NCBI GenBank assembly: GCA_018902795.1
Contig: JAHIQD010000019.1
Location: 124,001-188,000, forward strand
DNA: 64,000 nt
Direction: 5' to 3'
DNA from: Bacteroidota bacterium
Lineage (GTDB): Bacteria > Bacteroidota > Bacteroidia > Flavobacteriales > Weeksellaceae
Part shown: positions 9,712 to 17,567 of the stretch, piece by piece
Layout: every line of letters begins with the position of its first letter
Numbering within the stretch: the first letter of the stretch is position 1
Program-made: the position numbers and the translations under genes
The notes under the pieces: model-generated
Database searches by the model: none
The model's input: only the letters and a program-made list of their open reading frames with translations
Told to the model about the DNA's origin: nothing

Positions 9712-9746
9712 AAAACCTTGTCAGTTTGATTTGACAAGGTTTTTTG
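9712..9746 (+). terminator. Intrinsic terminator of clpC
   Basis: A 12-bp perfect stem AAAACCTTGTCA / TGACAAGGTTTT with an 8-base loop (9712-9743) is followed by a T-rich run. Confidence 0.85.
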
Positions 9747-9827
9747 TTTTTATAAAGTGTTGATTTTAATCGCTGTTAATTGTTCCGCAGAATTCACTCC
9801 GGAGAAAAGTAAGCAGAATAAAATCTG

Positions 9828-10259
9828 CTATCTTTTGCTTTTGAAAAATTCTTTTATCAGGATAGAACATTCAGTTTCCATCACGCCCGTAACGATTTCA
9901 GTTTTTGGGTGAAGCGTTAAATTTTTATTGATGAAGCCGCGCTGCTCATCTCTTGCGCCGATCACCACTTTGGTAATTTGCGACCAGTTCAGGGCGCCGC
10001 AACACATTACACATGGTTCCAGCGTGACATACATCGTGCAGTTCTGCAGATATTTTCCGCCAAGGAAATTCGCAGCAGAGGTGATGGCCTGCATTTCTGC
10101 ATGAGCGGTTACATCGTTCAGCGTTTCTGTAAGATTATGTGCTTTTGCAATGATCCGGTTGTTGGAAACGATGACGCATCCAATGGGCACCTCATCTTTT
10201 TCCAAAGCAGCTTGGGCTTCCTGGAGTGCCATTTTCATGTAATATTCGTCGGTAAACAT
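9828..10259 (-). CDS. tadA: tRNA adenosine(34) deaminase TadA / nucleoside deaminase
   Basis: The 143-residue protein carries the full cytidine-deaminase-fold zinc site: HAE with H53 and catalytic E55, and PCVMC with C83 and C86. TadA converts A34 to inosine in tRNA-Arg(ACG), needed for reading CGN codons. The sequence and length fit TadA better than guanine deaminase, though short Bacteroidota nucleoside deaminases are hard to separate without a tree. It is preceded by another minus-strand gene across a terminator and is probably monocistronic. Confidence 0.9.
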   Translation of the reverse strand: MFTDEYYMKMALQEAQAALEKDEVPIGCVIVSNNRIIAKAHNLTETLNDVTAHAEMQAITSAANFLGGKYLQNCTMYVTLEPCVMCCGALNWSQITKVVIGARDEQRGFINKNLTLHPKTEIVTGVMETECSILIKEFFKSKR

Positions 10260-10277
10260 TTGGTGATTTTTAAACTA

Positions 10278-10308
10278 AAAAAGGTTCAGTACAAAACTAA
10301 ACCTTTTT
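10278..10308 (-). terminator. Terminator downstream of the outer membrane protein gene
   Basis: The stem is AAAAAGGTT with AACCTTTTT, extended by an AG/CT pair, around a short loop. It lies between the tadA start and the stop of the 10331 gene, and its minus-strand reading ends in a T run. Confidence 0.75.
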
Positions 10309-10330
10309 CACATTAATATTTTTATTTCTG

Positions 10331-10876
10331 CTAAAAACGGTAACCAATTCCCAGCATTCCTTTTCCGGTGATTGCCGACTCATACTTGCTATCCATTCCG
10401 AATCTTCTCGCGATTCCCGTGCTTGCTTCAAAAATTATATTTTTTCTGGCCACCCATTTTCCGCCAAAGCCTATACCAATACCTACTGTCGTATTCTTAT
10501 CTTCTCGTTGGGTGGAAGAACTGTATCCCGGCCCAACATAATAATCGTAGTACGTGTCTTTTGTCATTGTAATCGGGGCAAAACCTTCCACAAAAAACCC
10601 GGCAGCATATTTTTTACCAAAATACATTCTGTAATAAGGTGAAATTTGGGTGAAGCGATAATCATCGTTATTGTTGCCTAAATAAAACATGCCGTTTATC
10701 CCAACTCCGGAATTTTCGCTGAGAAGTCTTTCGTAAGAAACATTGATCATCGGCACAGCAATTAACTCGATGGGGCTGAGCATGATGTCGTTTTGCCGCT
10801 CTGAGGTTTCAGTTTCCTGTGCATAAAGATTAAAAATTCCTAATCCGGTAAAAGCAAAAAGGAGTAATTTTTTCAT
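10331..10876 (-). CDS. Secreted or outer membrane beta-barrel-like protein
   Basis: A 181-residue protein with a signal peptide (MKKLLLFAFTGLGIFNLYAQ) and alternating hydrophobic, Tyr- and Gly-rich segments such as GIGIGFGGKWVARKNIIFEA, ending in GIGYRF with a terminal Phe. The terminal aromatic residue and the strand pattern suggest a small outer membrane beta-barrel (DUF3575-like). No enzymatic motif is visible. A 23-bp palindrome containing the -7 box lies just upstream. Confidence 0.8.
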   Translation of the reverse strand: MKKLLLFAFTGLGIFNLYAQETETSERQNDIMLSPIELIAVPMINVSYERLLSENSGVGINGMFYLGNNNDDYRFTQISPYYRMYFGKKYAAGFFVEGFAPITMTKDTYYDYYVGPGYSSSTQREDKNTTVGIGIGFGGKWVARKNIIFEASTGIARRFGMDSKYESAITGKGMLGIGYRF

Positions 10877-10888
10877 AATTTATTTTTC

Positions 10889-10911
10889 CCAAATATAAAA
10901 TTTATATTTGG
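10889..10911 (-). promoter_or_regulatory. Palindromic promoter element upstream of the barrel protein gene
   Basis: CCAAATATA and TATATTTGG form a 23-bp palindrome that is perfect except for its central base. On the minus strand TATATTTG (10897-10890) is a match to the -7 consensus TAnnTTTG, 13 bases before the start codon. The symmetry also creates a plus-strand copy (10903-10910). It is either a promoter overlapping an operator or chance symmetry of the AT-rich consensus. Confidence 0.5.
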
Positions 10912-10932
10912 ACCTTAACCAAAAATGGAAAT

Positions 10933-11562
10933 TTAGTCAAAATTCATCGCTAAAGGCAAACGGAACCGGTAACGCACTGCATTTCCGTTGATAATAGCAG
11001 GGGAAAATTTTTCGGGCAGAAGATACATCGCAATTTCGGCTTGGCGGTTGAAAGTGAAGTTTTCACCTTCTGCATGGACGCTGCTGATGCTTCCATCCTT
11101 TTCTACAACGAAAACTACATTGGTTTTCAAAAGTTTTTGGTCTGGTAAAACCGAACCGGTATAAAACAGATGAGCGACCTGCTTCCTTAAAGTTTCGAAA
11201 CCTCCGGGATAAGACGCTTCTTCATTCAGATCAGTTTTTTCAGGATTTTCAAGATGGGGAGCAGATGCATTTTTTCTGGTAATTCTTTCCAGATCTTCGC
11301 GGTTTTTTACTTTGATTAAAGTGCCGATAAAAGCAATATTCTGAATGCTGTCGAGTTTAATCATGAATTCTGAAAAATCGGTCTTGATAGCAATTTTTTG
11401 CTGAATGTTTTTTTCCTCATCAAATTTCTTGCGGAATTCATTGTCCAGCATAAACCGCTGATAATCAAAATATTTCTTTGCCATTTTGAATTCTTCGTTT
11501 TGCTGAGCCGGCAAAAAATTCGCGCAGAGTAATAGGATCAGATAAATTATTCTTTTGTTCAC
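10933..11562 (-). CDS. Secreted protein with TonB C-terminal-like domain
   Basis: The C-terminal 90 residues (SYPGGFETLRKQVAHLF, NVVFVVEKDGSISSVHAEG, LLPEKFSPAIINGNAVRYRFRLPLAMNFD) match the energy-transducer TonB-like domain common in Bacteroidota. A GTG at 11562 gives a clean signal peptide (NKRIIYLILLLCANFLPAQQ); an upstream ATG at 11601 would add 13 poorly fitting residues. There is no N-terminal membrane anchor beyond the signal and no Pro-rich linker, so it is probably periplasmic and not a classical TonB. Function unknown. Confidence 0.75.
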   Translation of the reverse strand: MNKRIIYLILLLCANFLPAQQNEEFKMAKKYFDYQRFMLDNEFRKKFDEEKNIQQKIAIKTDFSEFMIKLDSIQNIAFIGTLIKVKNREDLERITRKNASAPHLENPEKTDLNEEASYPGGFETLRKQVAHLFYTGSVLPDQKLLKTNVVFVVEKDGSISSVHAEGENFTFNRQAEIAMYLLPEKFSPAIINGNAVRYRFRLPLAMNFD

Positions 11563-11619
11563 CTTGGAAGTATAGAATGTAAAAATAGCTAAAAATATCA
11601 ATAACAGTATGTTTGAGTT

Positions 11620-12402
11620 TTACTCTTCTTTAAGGCCGGCAACTTTTATGTCGAGATCACGGATGTCTTTCCTCAATTCCAGAAACATTTCTTTTAAGCT
11701 GTGATTTTCAAAATGATCGTGTTCAAAATCTTCAGGGAAAATACCGGAAGCATACTGCCAGATTTCTACAATTTCATGAAAAGGAATTTCGTATGGCTCA
11801 TAAAAAGAATTGTCTGCAGCTACCGTAACCGCCTTTTCGTTTTTACACTTGAAGCGTTTATAGGAAATACCGTCATTCAGCGTCACAAATACATAACTTC
11901 TATTGAGTTTTAAATCATCAATGTTTTCAAGATATTTTCCGATAATATAAGAACCGTCTTTAAAAGGCGGCATCGAATCTCCCTGTGCAGGGAAGGCTCT
12001 GTACTTTCCGTTGGTGAGGAAAGGAAGCGAAATTCGCTGCAGATTTTCAATATATTCCGGGTCGCTATAACCCGATAAATAACCCATCGAGGCTTTCTGA
12101 GGAACAATTTCAATGCTGTTGTTGCCCAATTTATCTACCACAACAGGAAGTACAATTCGGTTGTCGGGCAAGCGCAGAATTTCTTCAAGCGGATATTTCC
12201 TGATGTCGACCGAAACCAGAAGATCAATACTGATGTGAAAAAACTTCGAGATCTTCACCAAAACCTCAATCGGGGGTTCCGAACGGCCGTCTTCGTAAGA
12301 AACATAGCGCGACCGAGTGATGATTAACGTATCCGCTAATTCCTGTTGGGTGATTTCTTTTTTACCTCTCAAAAACCTGATGTTATCTGAAAAAACTGAC
12401 AT
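11620..12402 (-). CDS. XRE-S24 (LexA-like) transcriptional repressor
   Basis: An N-terminal HTH_3 domain (about residues 1-62, NIRFLRGKKEITQQELAD) is joined to a C-terminal S24 peptidase domain with GDSM (Ser143) and a downstream SYKRF Lys, the Ser-Lys dyad used for RecA-stimulated self-cleavage. The usual Ala-Gly cleavage bond appears as Met106-Gly107 in KASMGYL, which is odd. The ATG at 12402 is preferred over a TTG at 12423. It diverges from dinB-dnaE2 and its start overlaps a near-perfect 19-bp palindrome. It is probably the repressor of that damage-induced mutagenesis cassette and of itself. Confidence 0.88.
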   Translation of the reverse strand: MSVFSDNIRFLRGKKEITQQELADTLIITRSRYVSYEDGRSEPPIEVLVKISKFFHISIDLLVSVDIRKYPLEEILRLPDNRIVLPVVVDKLGNNSIEIVPQKASMGYLSGYSDPEYIENLQRISLPFLTNGKYRAFPAQGDSMPPFKDGSYIIGKYLENIDDLKLNRSYVFVTLNDGISYKRFKCKNEKAVTVAADNSFYEPYEIPFHEIVEIWQYASGIFPEDFEHDHFENHSLKEMFLELRKDIRDLDIKVAGLKEE

Positions 12403-12420
12403 TGTTATAATTTGTAACAA
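12402..12420. promoter_or_regulatory. Candidate operator of the S24 repressor
   Basis: TTGTTATAATTTGTAACAA reads as two nine-base half-sites (TTGTTATAA and TTGTTACAA on opposite strands) with a one-base centre and a single mismatch. It covers the repressor start codon. A minus-strand -7 match, TATTTTTG (12428-12421), abuts it, so the predicted transcription start falls inside the palindrome, as expected for autorepression. Confidence 0.65.
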
Positions 12421-12451
12421 CAAAAATACGGAAATTGTTTAAAAACGTAAC

Positions 12452-12459
12452 TAATTTTG
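12452..12459 (+). promoter_or_regulatory. Candidate -7 element of dinB-dnaE2
   Basis: TAATTTTG matches TAnnTTTG. The TTG at 12435-12437 is only 14 bases upstream, shorter than usual. If used, transcription would start close to the GTG codon and the mRNA would be nearly leaderless. Confidence 0.35.
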
Positions 12460-12463
12460 TGGA

Positions 12464-13612
12464 GTGAATCGTTCAATTGTACATATGGATCTGGATGCGT
12501 TTTTCGTTTCGTGCGAAAGACGGCAAAACAGTAAACTCAATAATATTCCCCTTATTATCGGCGGAGGCGACCGTGGTGTGGTTGCCTCATGTTCTTATGA
12601 AGCCAGAAAATTCGGCGTTCGTTCTGCAATGCCGATTCGTATGGCGCTGAGGCTTTGTCCGGATGCAAAGGTGATTAAAGGGGATTATGAACTCTACTCC
12701 ACTCTTTCGCATACCGTTACCGAAATCATTCAGGAAAGGGTTCCGGTAATGGAAAAAGCAAGTATCGATGAGTTTTATCTGGATCTTTCCGGAATGGATA
12801 AATTTTTCGGCTGCTATCAGTGGACTCAGGAAATTGCCGCTGCCGTAACCCGGGAAGCCGGACTGCCCATCAGTTTTGCTTTATCGGCCAATAAAACAGT
12901 TTCCAAAATAGGAACAGGAGAATCTAAACCTGAAGGAAAACGGCAAATTACAGAATCAGAAATCAAACCTTTTTTAAATCCCCTTTCTGTAAAAAAAATT
13001 CCGATGGTAGGCGACAAAACTTTTCAACTGCTATCGAGAATTGGGATAAGAACCATTCATACTTTATCCGAAATGCCGGTTTTAGTGTTGCAGCAGATGA
13101 TTGGCAACAACGGAAAAGAACTTTGGAAAAAAGCCAACGGAATTGATGAAAATCCTGTAGTGCCGTATTCCGAAAGGAAATCTCTTTCCACGGAAAGAAC
13201 TTTTGCTACCGATACGATTGATATTCCAGAGCTGAAAAGAATTTTAAACGGAATGGCAGAAAAACTTGCCTATCAGCTTAGACAGGAAAAATGGCTCACT
13301 TCCACAATTGTAGTGAAGATCCGCTACGCCAATTTCGATACAGAAACCAAACAAAGCCGGGTAGCTTATACTTCGGCCGATCATACCCTGTCCCGGGTTG
13401 CTCTCGAACTTTTCAACAGACTTTATACCCGAAGAATGCGCATCCGACTTATTGGACTCAGATTTACTGATCTTGTCCACGGAAATCATCAGATGAATCT
13501 TTTTGAAGATACAGAAGAGCAAATGAATCTTTACCAAACAATGGATTATCTTAAAAACCGTTTTGGAACCGATGCCGTAGGAAGAGCTTCAGGTTTTGAT
13601 TTCGGTAAATAA
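12464..13612 (+). CDS. dinB: Y-family DNA polymerase (DinB/Pol IV type)
   Basis: This translesion polymerase inserts opposite damaged bases. The catalytic acidic residues are visible: D9 in HMDLDAFF and D102-E103 in ASIDEFYLDL. Palm, finger and thumb (about 1-240) and a little-finger domain (about 240-360) are complete, and a short tail MNLFEDTEEQMNLYQ may contain a beta-clamp-binding peptide. The start is GTG at 12464; the next ATG (12485) would cut into the first catalytic strand. It is 22 bases upstream of dnaE2 and divergent from the S24 repressor, forming a mutagenesis cassette. Confidence 0.93.
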   Translation: MNRSIVHMDLDAFFVSCERRQNSKLNNIPLIIGGGDRGVVASCSYEARKFGVRSAMPIRMALRLCPDAKVIKGDYELYSTLSHTVTEIIQERVPVMEKASIDEFYLDLSGMDKFFGCYQWTQEIAAAVTREAGLPISFALSANKTVSKIGTGESKPEGKRQITESEIKPFLNPLSVKKIPMVGDKTFQLLSRIGIRTIHTLSEMPVLVLQQMIGNNGKELWKKANGIDENPVVPYSERKSLSTERTFATDTIDIPELKRILNGMAEKLAYQLRQEKWLTSTIVVKIRYANFDTETKQSRVAYTSADHTLSRVALELFNRLYTRRMRIRLIGLRFTDLVHGNHQMNLFEDTEEQMNLYQTMDYLKNRFGTDAVGRASGFDFGK

Positions 13613-13634
13613 TTTTTCTTAAAATTTTAATTAA

Positions 13635-16600
13635 ATGTTTCTCAACTGTCATTCTTTTCACAGCCTTCGATACGGAACCTTAAGCATTACTCAGCTTGTA
13701 AGTCAGGCAGAATGGTCAGTAACTAAAAATTTAGTTTTAACGGATATTAATACTGTTACAGCAATTTATGATTTTAAAAAAGAATGTGAAAAAGCCGGGA
13801 TAAAGCCTATTGCAGGAATGGAAATCAGAAAAGACAATAAACTGCTGTACATTGCTATCGCGGAAGAATTTGCGGGAATCGGTGAGGTAAACAGAATGAT
13901 TACTGCGCACAATTGTGACGGAGAAGAACTTTCCGAAACCGCGCCGGAATTTAAAAAAGTATTTGTTGTTTATCCTATTCATAATATTCCTTTAACACTA
14001 AAAAAAAATGAATTCATCGGTATTCGTGAAGAAGAACTGAATCTTCTGCTTCGTCCTGAGCTCAAAAAGCTGATTTCGAAAATGGTTGTTTTGCAACCGA
14101 TAACATTCAGTACCAAAGAAGAGTACAGTCTTCACAGAATTTTAAGAGCCATTGATCAAAATACGATTATTTCAAAACTTGGTGAAGAAGATCTCTGCCG
14201 GAAATCAGAATATTTCAAACCTGAAAAAGAAATCATCAAAGCTTTTCAACAGTATCCCGAAATTATTCGGAATACACAGGATATTCTGAATCTCTGCAGT
14301 TTTGAGTTTAATTATAAAGAAAAAGGAAGTACTGAAAATAAAAATAAAAGATATTTTACCACTTCGCAGGAAGAAGACATGAAACTGCTGACCAAACTTG
14401 CATATGAAGGGCTGCGAAACAGATATGACGACAACGAAGCCGCCCAAAAAAGAGTTGAAAAGGAACTTAAAGTGATTGGTGATCTCAAATTTTCCGCTTA
14501 TTTTCTTATTACCTGGGATATCATTCAGTACAGCAATAAAATGGGTTTCATGCATGTGGGCCGGGGAAGCGGCGCCAACAGTATTGTAAGCTATTGTCTC
14601 GGAATTACGGATATCTGTCCGATAGAGCTGGATCTTTATTTTGAACGTTTTCTGAACCTCAACCGAACTTCTCCGCCAGATTTTGACATCGATTGGAGCT
14701 GGCAAAACCGCGACGCTATTTTAGAATATATTTTTAAACGGTACGGAAAAGACCATGTTGCGTTTTGCGGAACCAATGTGGAGTTTAAATACAAATCTAT
14801 TTTTCGGGAGGTAGGGAAAGCCTTCGGATTGCCGAAAGAGGAACTTGATGATCTTGCCGGAAAACCTCTAGCACACCATGATCAGAATTTTATCGTAAAG
14901 CAGGTTCATAAGTACGGCAAACTGATGGAAAAATTTCCCAATCAGAGAAGTATGCATGCCTGCGGAATTTTGATTTCTGAAGAACCCATTACTAATTATT
15001 CTGCCCTGGAAATGCCTCCAAAAGGATTTCCCATCGTTCAGTTTGATATGAATGTGGCTGAAGATATCGAACTCGAAAAGTTCGATATTCTTTCCCAACG
15101 CGGTTTGGGAACCATCAGTGACACTGTAGAACTCATCAAAAAAAACCGCGGAATCGAGATCGATATCCGCGATACTTCGATTTCTAAAGATGAAGCGGTG
15201 TGTAATAAATATTTAGCAGTAGGAAAAACAATAGGCTGTTTTTATATAGAAAGCCCGGCAATGCGCGGACTTTTAAGAAGATTGAAATGCGGCGATTACA
15301 GAACTTTGGTAGCTGCGTCTTCGATCATCCGGCCCGGTGTTGCGCAAAGCGGAATGATGAAGGAATATATTTTCCGTCACAACCATCCCGATCAGTTTGA
15401 ATATTTTCATCCGGTGTTTGAAGAAAATCTGAAGGAAACCTACGGAATTATGGTCTATCAGGAAGATGTGATTAAAATTGCCCAATATTTTGGAGGGCTG
15501 AGTCATGCCGATGGTGACATTCTGAGACGTGCTATGAGCGGAAAGGAGAGATCGATTCAGAAACTGAATGAAGTAAAAGCCAATTTTTTCAAATCCTGCA
15601 TGGAAGATCAGGGACATTCGGAACAGATGACCACGGAAGCTTTCCGGCAGATTGAGTCTTTTGCAGGATATTCTTTCTGCAAGGCACATTCGGCTTCTTA
15701 TGCAGTAGAAAGCTATCAGAGTTTATATTTAAAAGTCTATTATCCACTGGAGTTTATGGTTTCGGTAATCAACAATCAGGGTGGATTTTACCGGACCGAA
15801 GTTTATGTGCACGAAGCAAAAATGTCGGGCGGAATTATTCAGAATCCGTGTGTAAATATCTCAGAATTTCAGACTGTACTTCAGGAAAAAAACATCTATT
15901 TAGGCTTTATGCATATTGAAGGTTTGGAAACTAAAACAGCGCAGTTTATTTCTGAAGAACGGAAGAAAAACGGAAGTTATACATCACTGGAAGACTTTAT
16001 CCGACGCATTCCGATTGGGATTGAAGGGGTGCAAATTCTGATATTTATTGGCGCTTTCCGGTTTACAGGAAAACAAAAAAATGAACTTTTAATTGAAGCA
16101 AGATTGTTACTGATTAATTTTAAACCTGAAAACAGAGGTAAAATGCTGTTTGAAGAACCTGTTCAGGAATATCATCTTCCGGAGCTGAAAAGAGATTTTT
16201 TTGAAGATGCTTTTGATGAGATCGAAATATTGGGATTTCCGGTTTCCTGCACTCCGTTTGATCTTTTGGAAACGAAATACCGAGGTTCTGTTTTTGTAAA
16301 AGATCTGCTTAAATATCATAAAAAACAGGTGAAAATATTGGCGTATCTGATTTCCCGAAAACACGTCCCGACCAAAAAAGGAACGATGTATTTCGGAACC
16401 TGGATTGACGTGAACGGCGATTATTTTGATACGGCGCATTTCCCTGACAGTCTGGGAAAATATCCGTTTCAGGGTGGTGGCTGTTATTTGCTTTTGGGGA
16501 CCGTAGAGGTCGATTATCATTTTCCTACGATTACCATCACAAAAATGGCCAAAATGCCGATGATACCCGATCCTAGATATGCGTCCGACAAAGAACGTCA

Positions 16601-16706
16601 ATACGATATTCACCGCCAGATCCGGGAAGATGTAAGCATGACTTTCAGAAAGCCTTATCCTCAGGAACATGAAATTGGCTTACCGCGTCATAAAATCAGC
16701 GGTTAA
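13635..16706 (+). CDS. dnaE2: DNA polymerase III alpha subunit, error-prone DnaE2-like
   Basis: A C-family polymerase of 1023 residues, shorter than replicative DnaE. The catalytic Asp residues appear as PDFDID (D349, D351) and KFDIL (D484). The N-terminal PHP domain starts with HSFHSLRYG and lacks the usual His-x-His metal motif, so proofreading or pyrophosphatase activity is unlikely. The C-terminal OB-like region (about 850-960) is present, but the tau-binding tail of replicative enzymes seems absent. It is the partner of the upstream DinB, as in the ImuB/DnaE2 mutasome, but no imuA-like gene is present here. Confidence 0.9.
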   Translation: MFLNCHSFHSLRYGTLSITQLVSQAEWSVTKNLVLTDINTVTAIYDFKKECEKAGIKPIAGMEIRKDNKLLYIAIAEEFAGIGEVNRMITAHNCDGEELSETAPEFKKVFVVYPIHNIPLTLKKNEFIGIREEELNLLLRPELKKLISKMVVLQPITFSTKEEYSLHRILRAIDQNTIISKLGEEDLCRKSEYFKPEKEIIKAFQQYPEIIRNTQDILNLCSFEFNYKEKGSTENKNKRYFTTSQEEDMKLLTKLAYEGLRNRYDDNEAAQKRVEKELKVIGDLKFSAYFLITWDIIQYSNKMGFMHVGRGSGANSIVSYCLGITDICPIELDLYFERFLNLNRTSPPDFDIDWSWQNRDAILEYIFKRYGKDHVAFCGTNVEFKYKSIFREVGKAFGLPKEELDDLAGKPLAHHDQNFIVKQVHKYGKLMEKFPNQRSMHACGILISEEPITNYSALEMPPKGFPIVQFDMNVAEDIELEKFDILSQRGLGTISDTVELIKKNRGIEIDIRDTSISKDEAVCNKYLAVGKTIGCFYIESPAMRGLLRRLKCGDYRTLVAASSIIRPGVAQSGMMKEYIFRHNHPDQFEYFHPVFEENLKETYGIMVYQEDVIKIAQYFGGLSHADGDILRRAMSGKERSIQKLNEVKANFFKSCMEDQGHSEQMTTEAFRQIESFAGYSFCKAHSASYAVESYQSLYLKVYYPLEFMVSVINNQGGFYRTEVYVHEAKMSGGIIQNPCVNISEFQTVLQEKNIYLGFMHIEGLETKTAQFISEERKKNGSYTSLEDFIRRIPIGIEGVQILIFIGAFRFTGKQKNELLIEARLLLINFKPENRGKMLFEEPVQEYHLPELKRDFFEDAFDEIEILGFPVSCTPFDLLETKYRGSVFVKDLLKYHKKQVKILAYLISRKHVPTKKGTMYFGTWIDVNGDYFDTAHFPDSLGKYPFQGGGCYLLLGTVEVDYHFPTITITKMAKMPMIPDPRYASDKERQYDIHRQIREDVSMTFRKPYPQEHEIGLPRHKISG

Positions 16707-16710
16707 ATGA

Positions 16711-17322
16711 TCAGCATTTTTCATATTTCCAGTTGCGGCTTTTGCCTTCTGCAAGCCACTCGATAGCCTGCGCCATTCTTTTGTTTCTGGTAGCTTCCGT
16801 TTTTGCCTCGGTGATCCACAGGATATATTCTTTCCTGAAAGATGGTGAACCATTATCGAACACTTTCTGAGCATCGGGCTTTCCTTTAAGAGCCTCTGCA
16901 AAATAGGCAGGAACTTCTGTTTCCTTTTTTACCGCCGGTGCTTTCTTCACTGTTACTCCCATGTCTGTAAGTTCCATCGCTTCCCTGATTGCAGCTTTTA
17001 AACGGGCTTTAGACGGAAGATCATCGAGGCTTTTTATTTTTCCCAAAGTGAACATTCCGGTTCTTTCGCTATCACCAACAAATTCTCTGACCGTTTTCAT
17101 CTCTTTCTCGAGCCAGAAGCCGAAGCCGCAGTGCTGCTGAAATGCCGTGAATGCGCACAGAATTTTTCCTTTATACATGAAATGGGGGAAACTCCACTTC
17201 CAACCTTCCTCCACATCGGGGCAGGTTTCGTGAATGAGTTCGCGGAGATAAATCATGATGGGTTTTGCGAAAGGCCGCGCGTTTTCGATATAAGCATCGA
17301 TTCTTGGTTCGGTAACTGACAT
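16711..17322 (-). CDS. YdeI-like protein (DUF1801 plus OmdA-type C-terminus)
   Basis: The 203-residue protein begins with a DUF1801-like domain (RIDAYIENARPFAKPIMIY, HFMYKGKILCAF) and ends with a bacteriocin-protection/OmdA-type segment (SPSFRKEYILWITEAKTEAT, RNKRMAQAIEWLAEGK). This is the YdeI/OmpD-associated architecture. It is a soluble protein with no catalytic motif. E. coli and Salmonella relatives have been linked to peptide resistance, but that is not a safe assignment here. It is convergent with dnaE2, with only 4 bases between the stops. Confidence 0.85.
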   Translation of the reverse strand: MSVTEPRIDAYIENARPFAKPIMIYLRELIHETCPDVEEGWKWSFPHFMYKGKILCAFTAFQQHCGFGFWLEKEMKTVREFVGDSERTGMFTLGKIKSLDDLPSKARLKAAIREAMELTDMGVTVKKAPAVKKETEVPAYFAEALKGKPDAQKVFDNGSPSFRKEYILWITEAKTEATRNKRMAQAIEWLAEGKSRNWKYEKC

Positions 17323-17398
17323 AAATGGGATTTGAAGTAAAATTACTTAAATTTCAAATATGATTGCCATCCTGGGGAAGAAAAACTGCCTTTTATCC

Positions 17399-17514
17399 TA
17401 GCCGTGATGGAACGGCGTGTGTGAGCTCTCCCGGGGCCGAATACGGGCCCGGGAAGCGAGTAGTGACAGCGCGCCGGGCCTTCGAAAACAGCGGACACTT
17501 TCTGCTCCTAAAAA
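17399..17514. repeat. GC-rich copy (A) of the dispersed intergenic repeat
   Basis: The element begins TAGCCGTGATGGAACGGC and ends CAGCGGACACTTTCTGCTCC, the same ends as the copies at 33852 and (inverted) 53636. Its core is a GC-rich hairpin CCCGGGGCC / GGGCCCGGG (17430-17438 and 17445-17453, one mismatch) followed by GAGTAGTGACAGCGCGCCGG. The base composition differs sharply from the surrounding AT-rich DNA. It fills the gap between the YdeI-like gene and the rplY terminator. Confidence 0.65.
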
Positions 17515-17547
17515 ATAAAAATCCCGCCAGAATGAACTGACGGGATC
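17506..17547 (-). terminator. Intrinsic terminator of rplY
   Basis: ATCCCGTCAG / CTGGCGGGAT (17547-17538 and 17530-17521 on the minus strand, with one G-T pair) is followed by a T-rich run at 17520-17506. Confidence 0.85.
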
Positions 17548-17567
17548 TTGAAATTATTTCGCGAATA

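Noticed and set aside
16107..16670. 187-codon minus-strand frame inside dnaE2
   Set aside because: Shadow of the real coding strand; no recognisable motif, and the sense frame is a clear polymerase.
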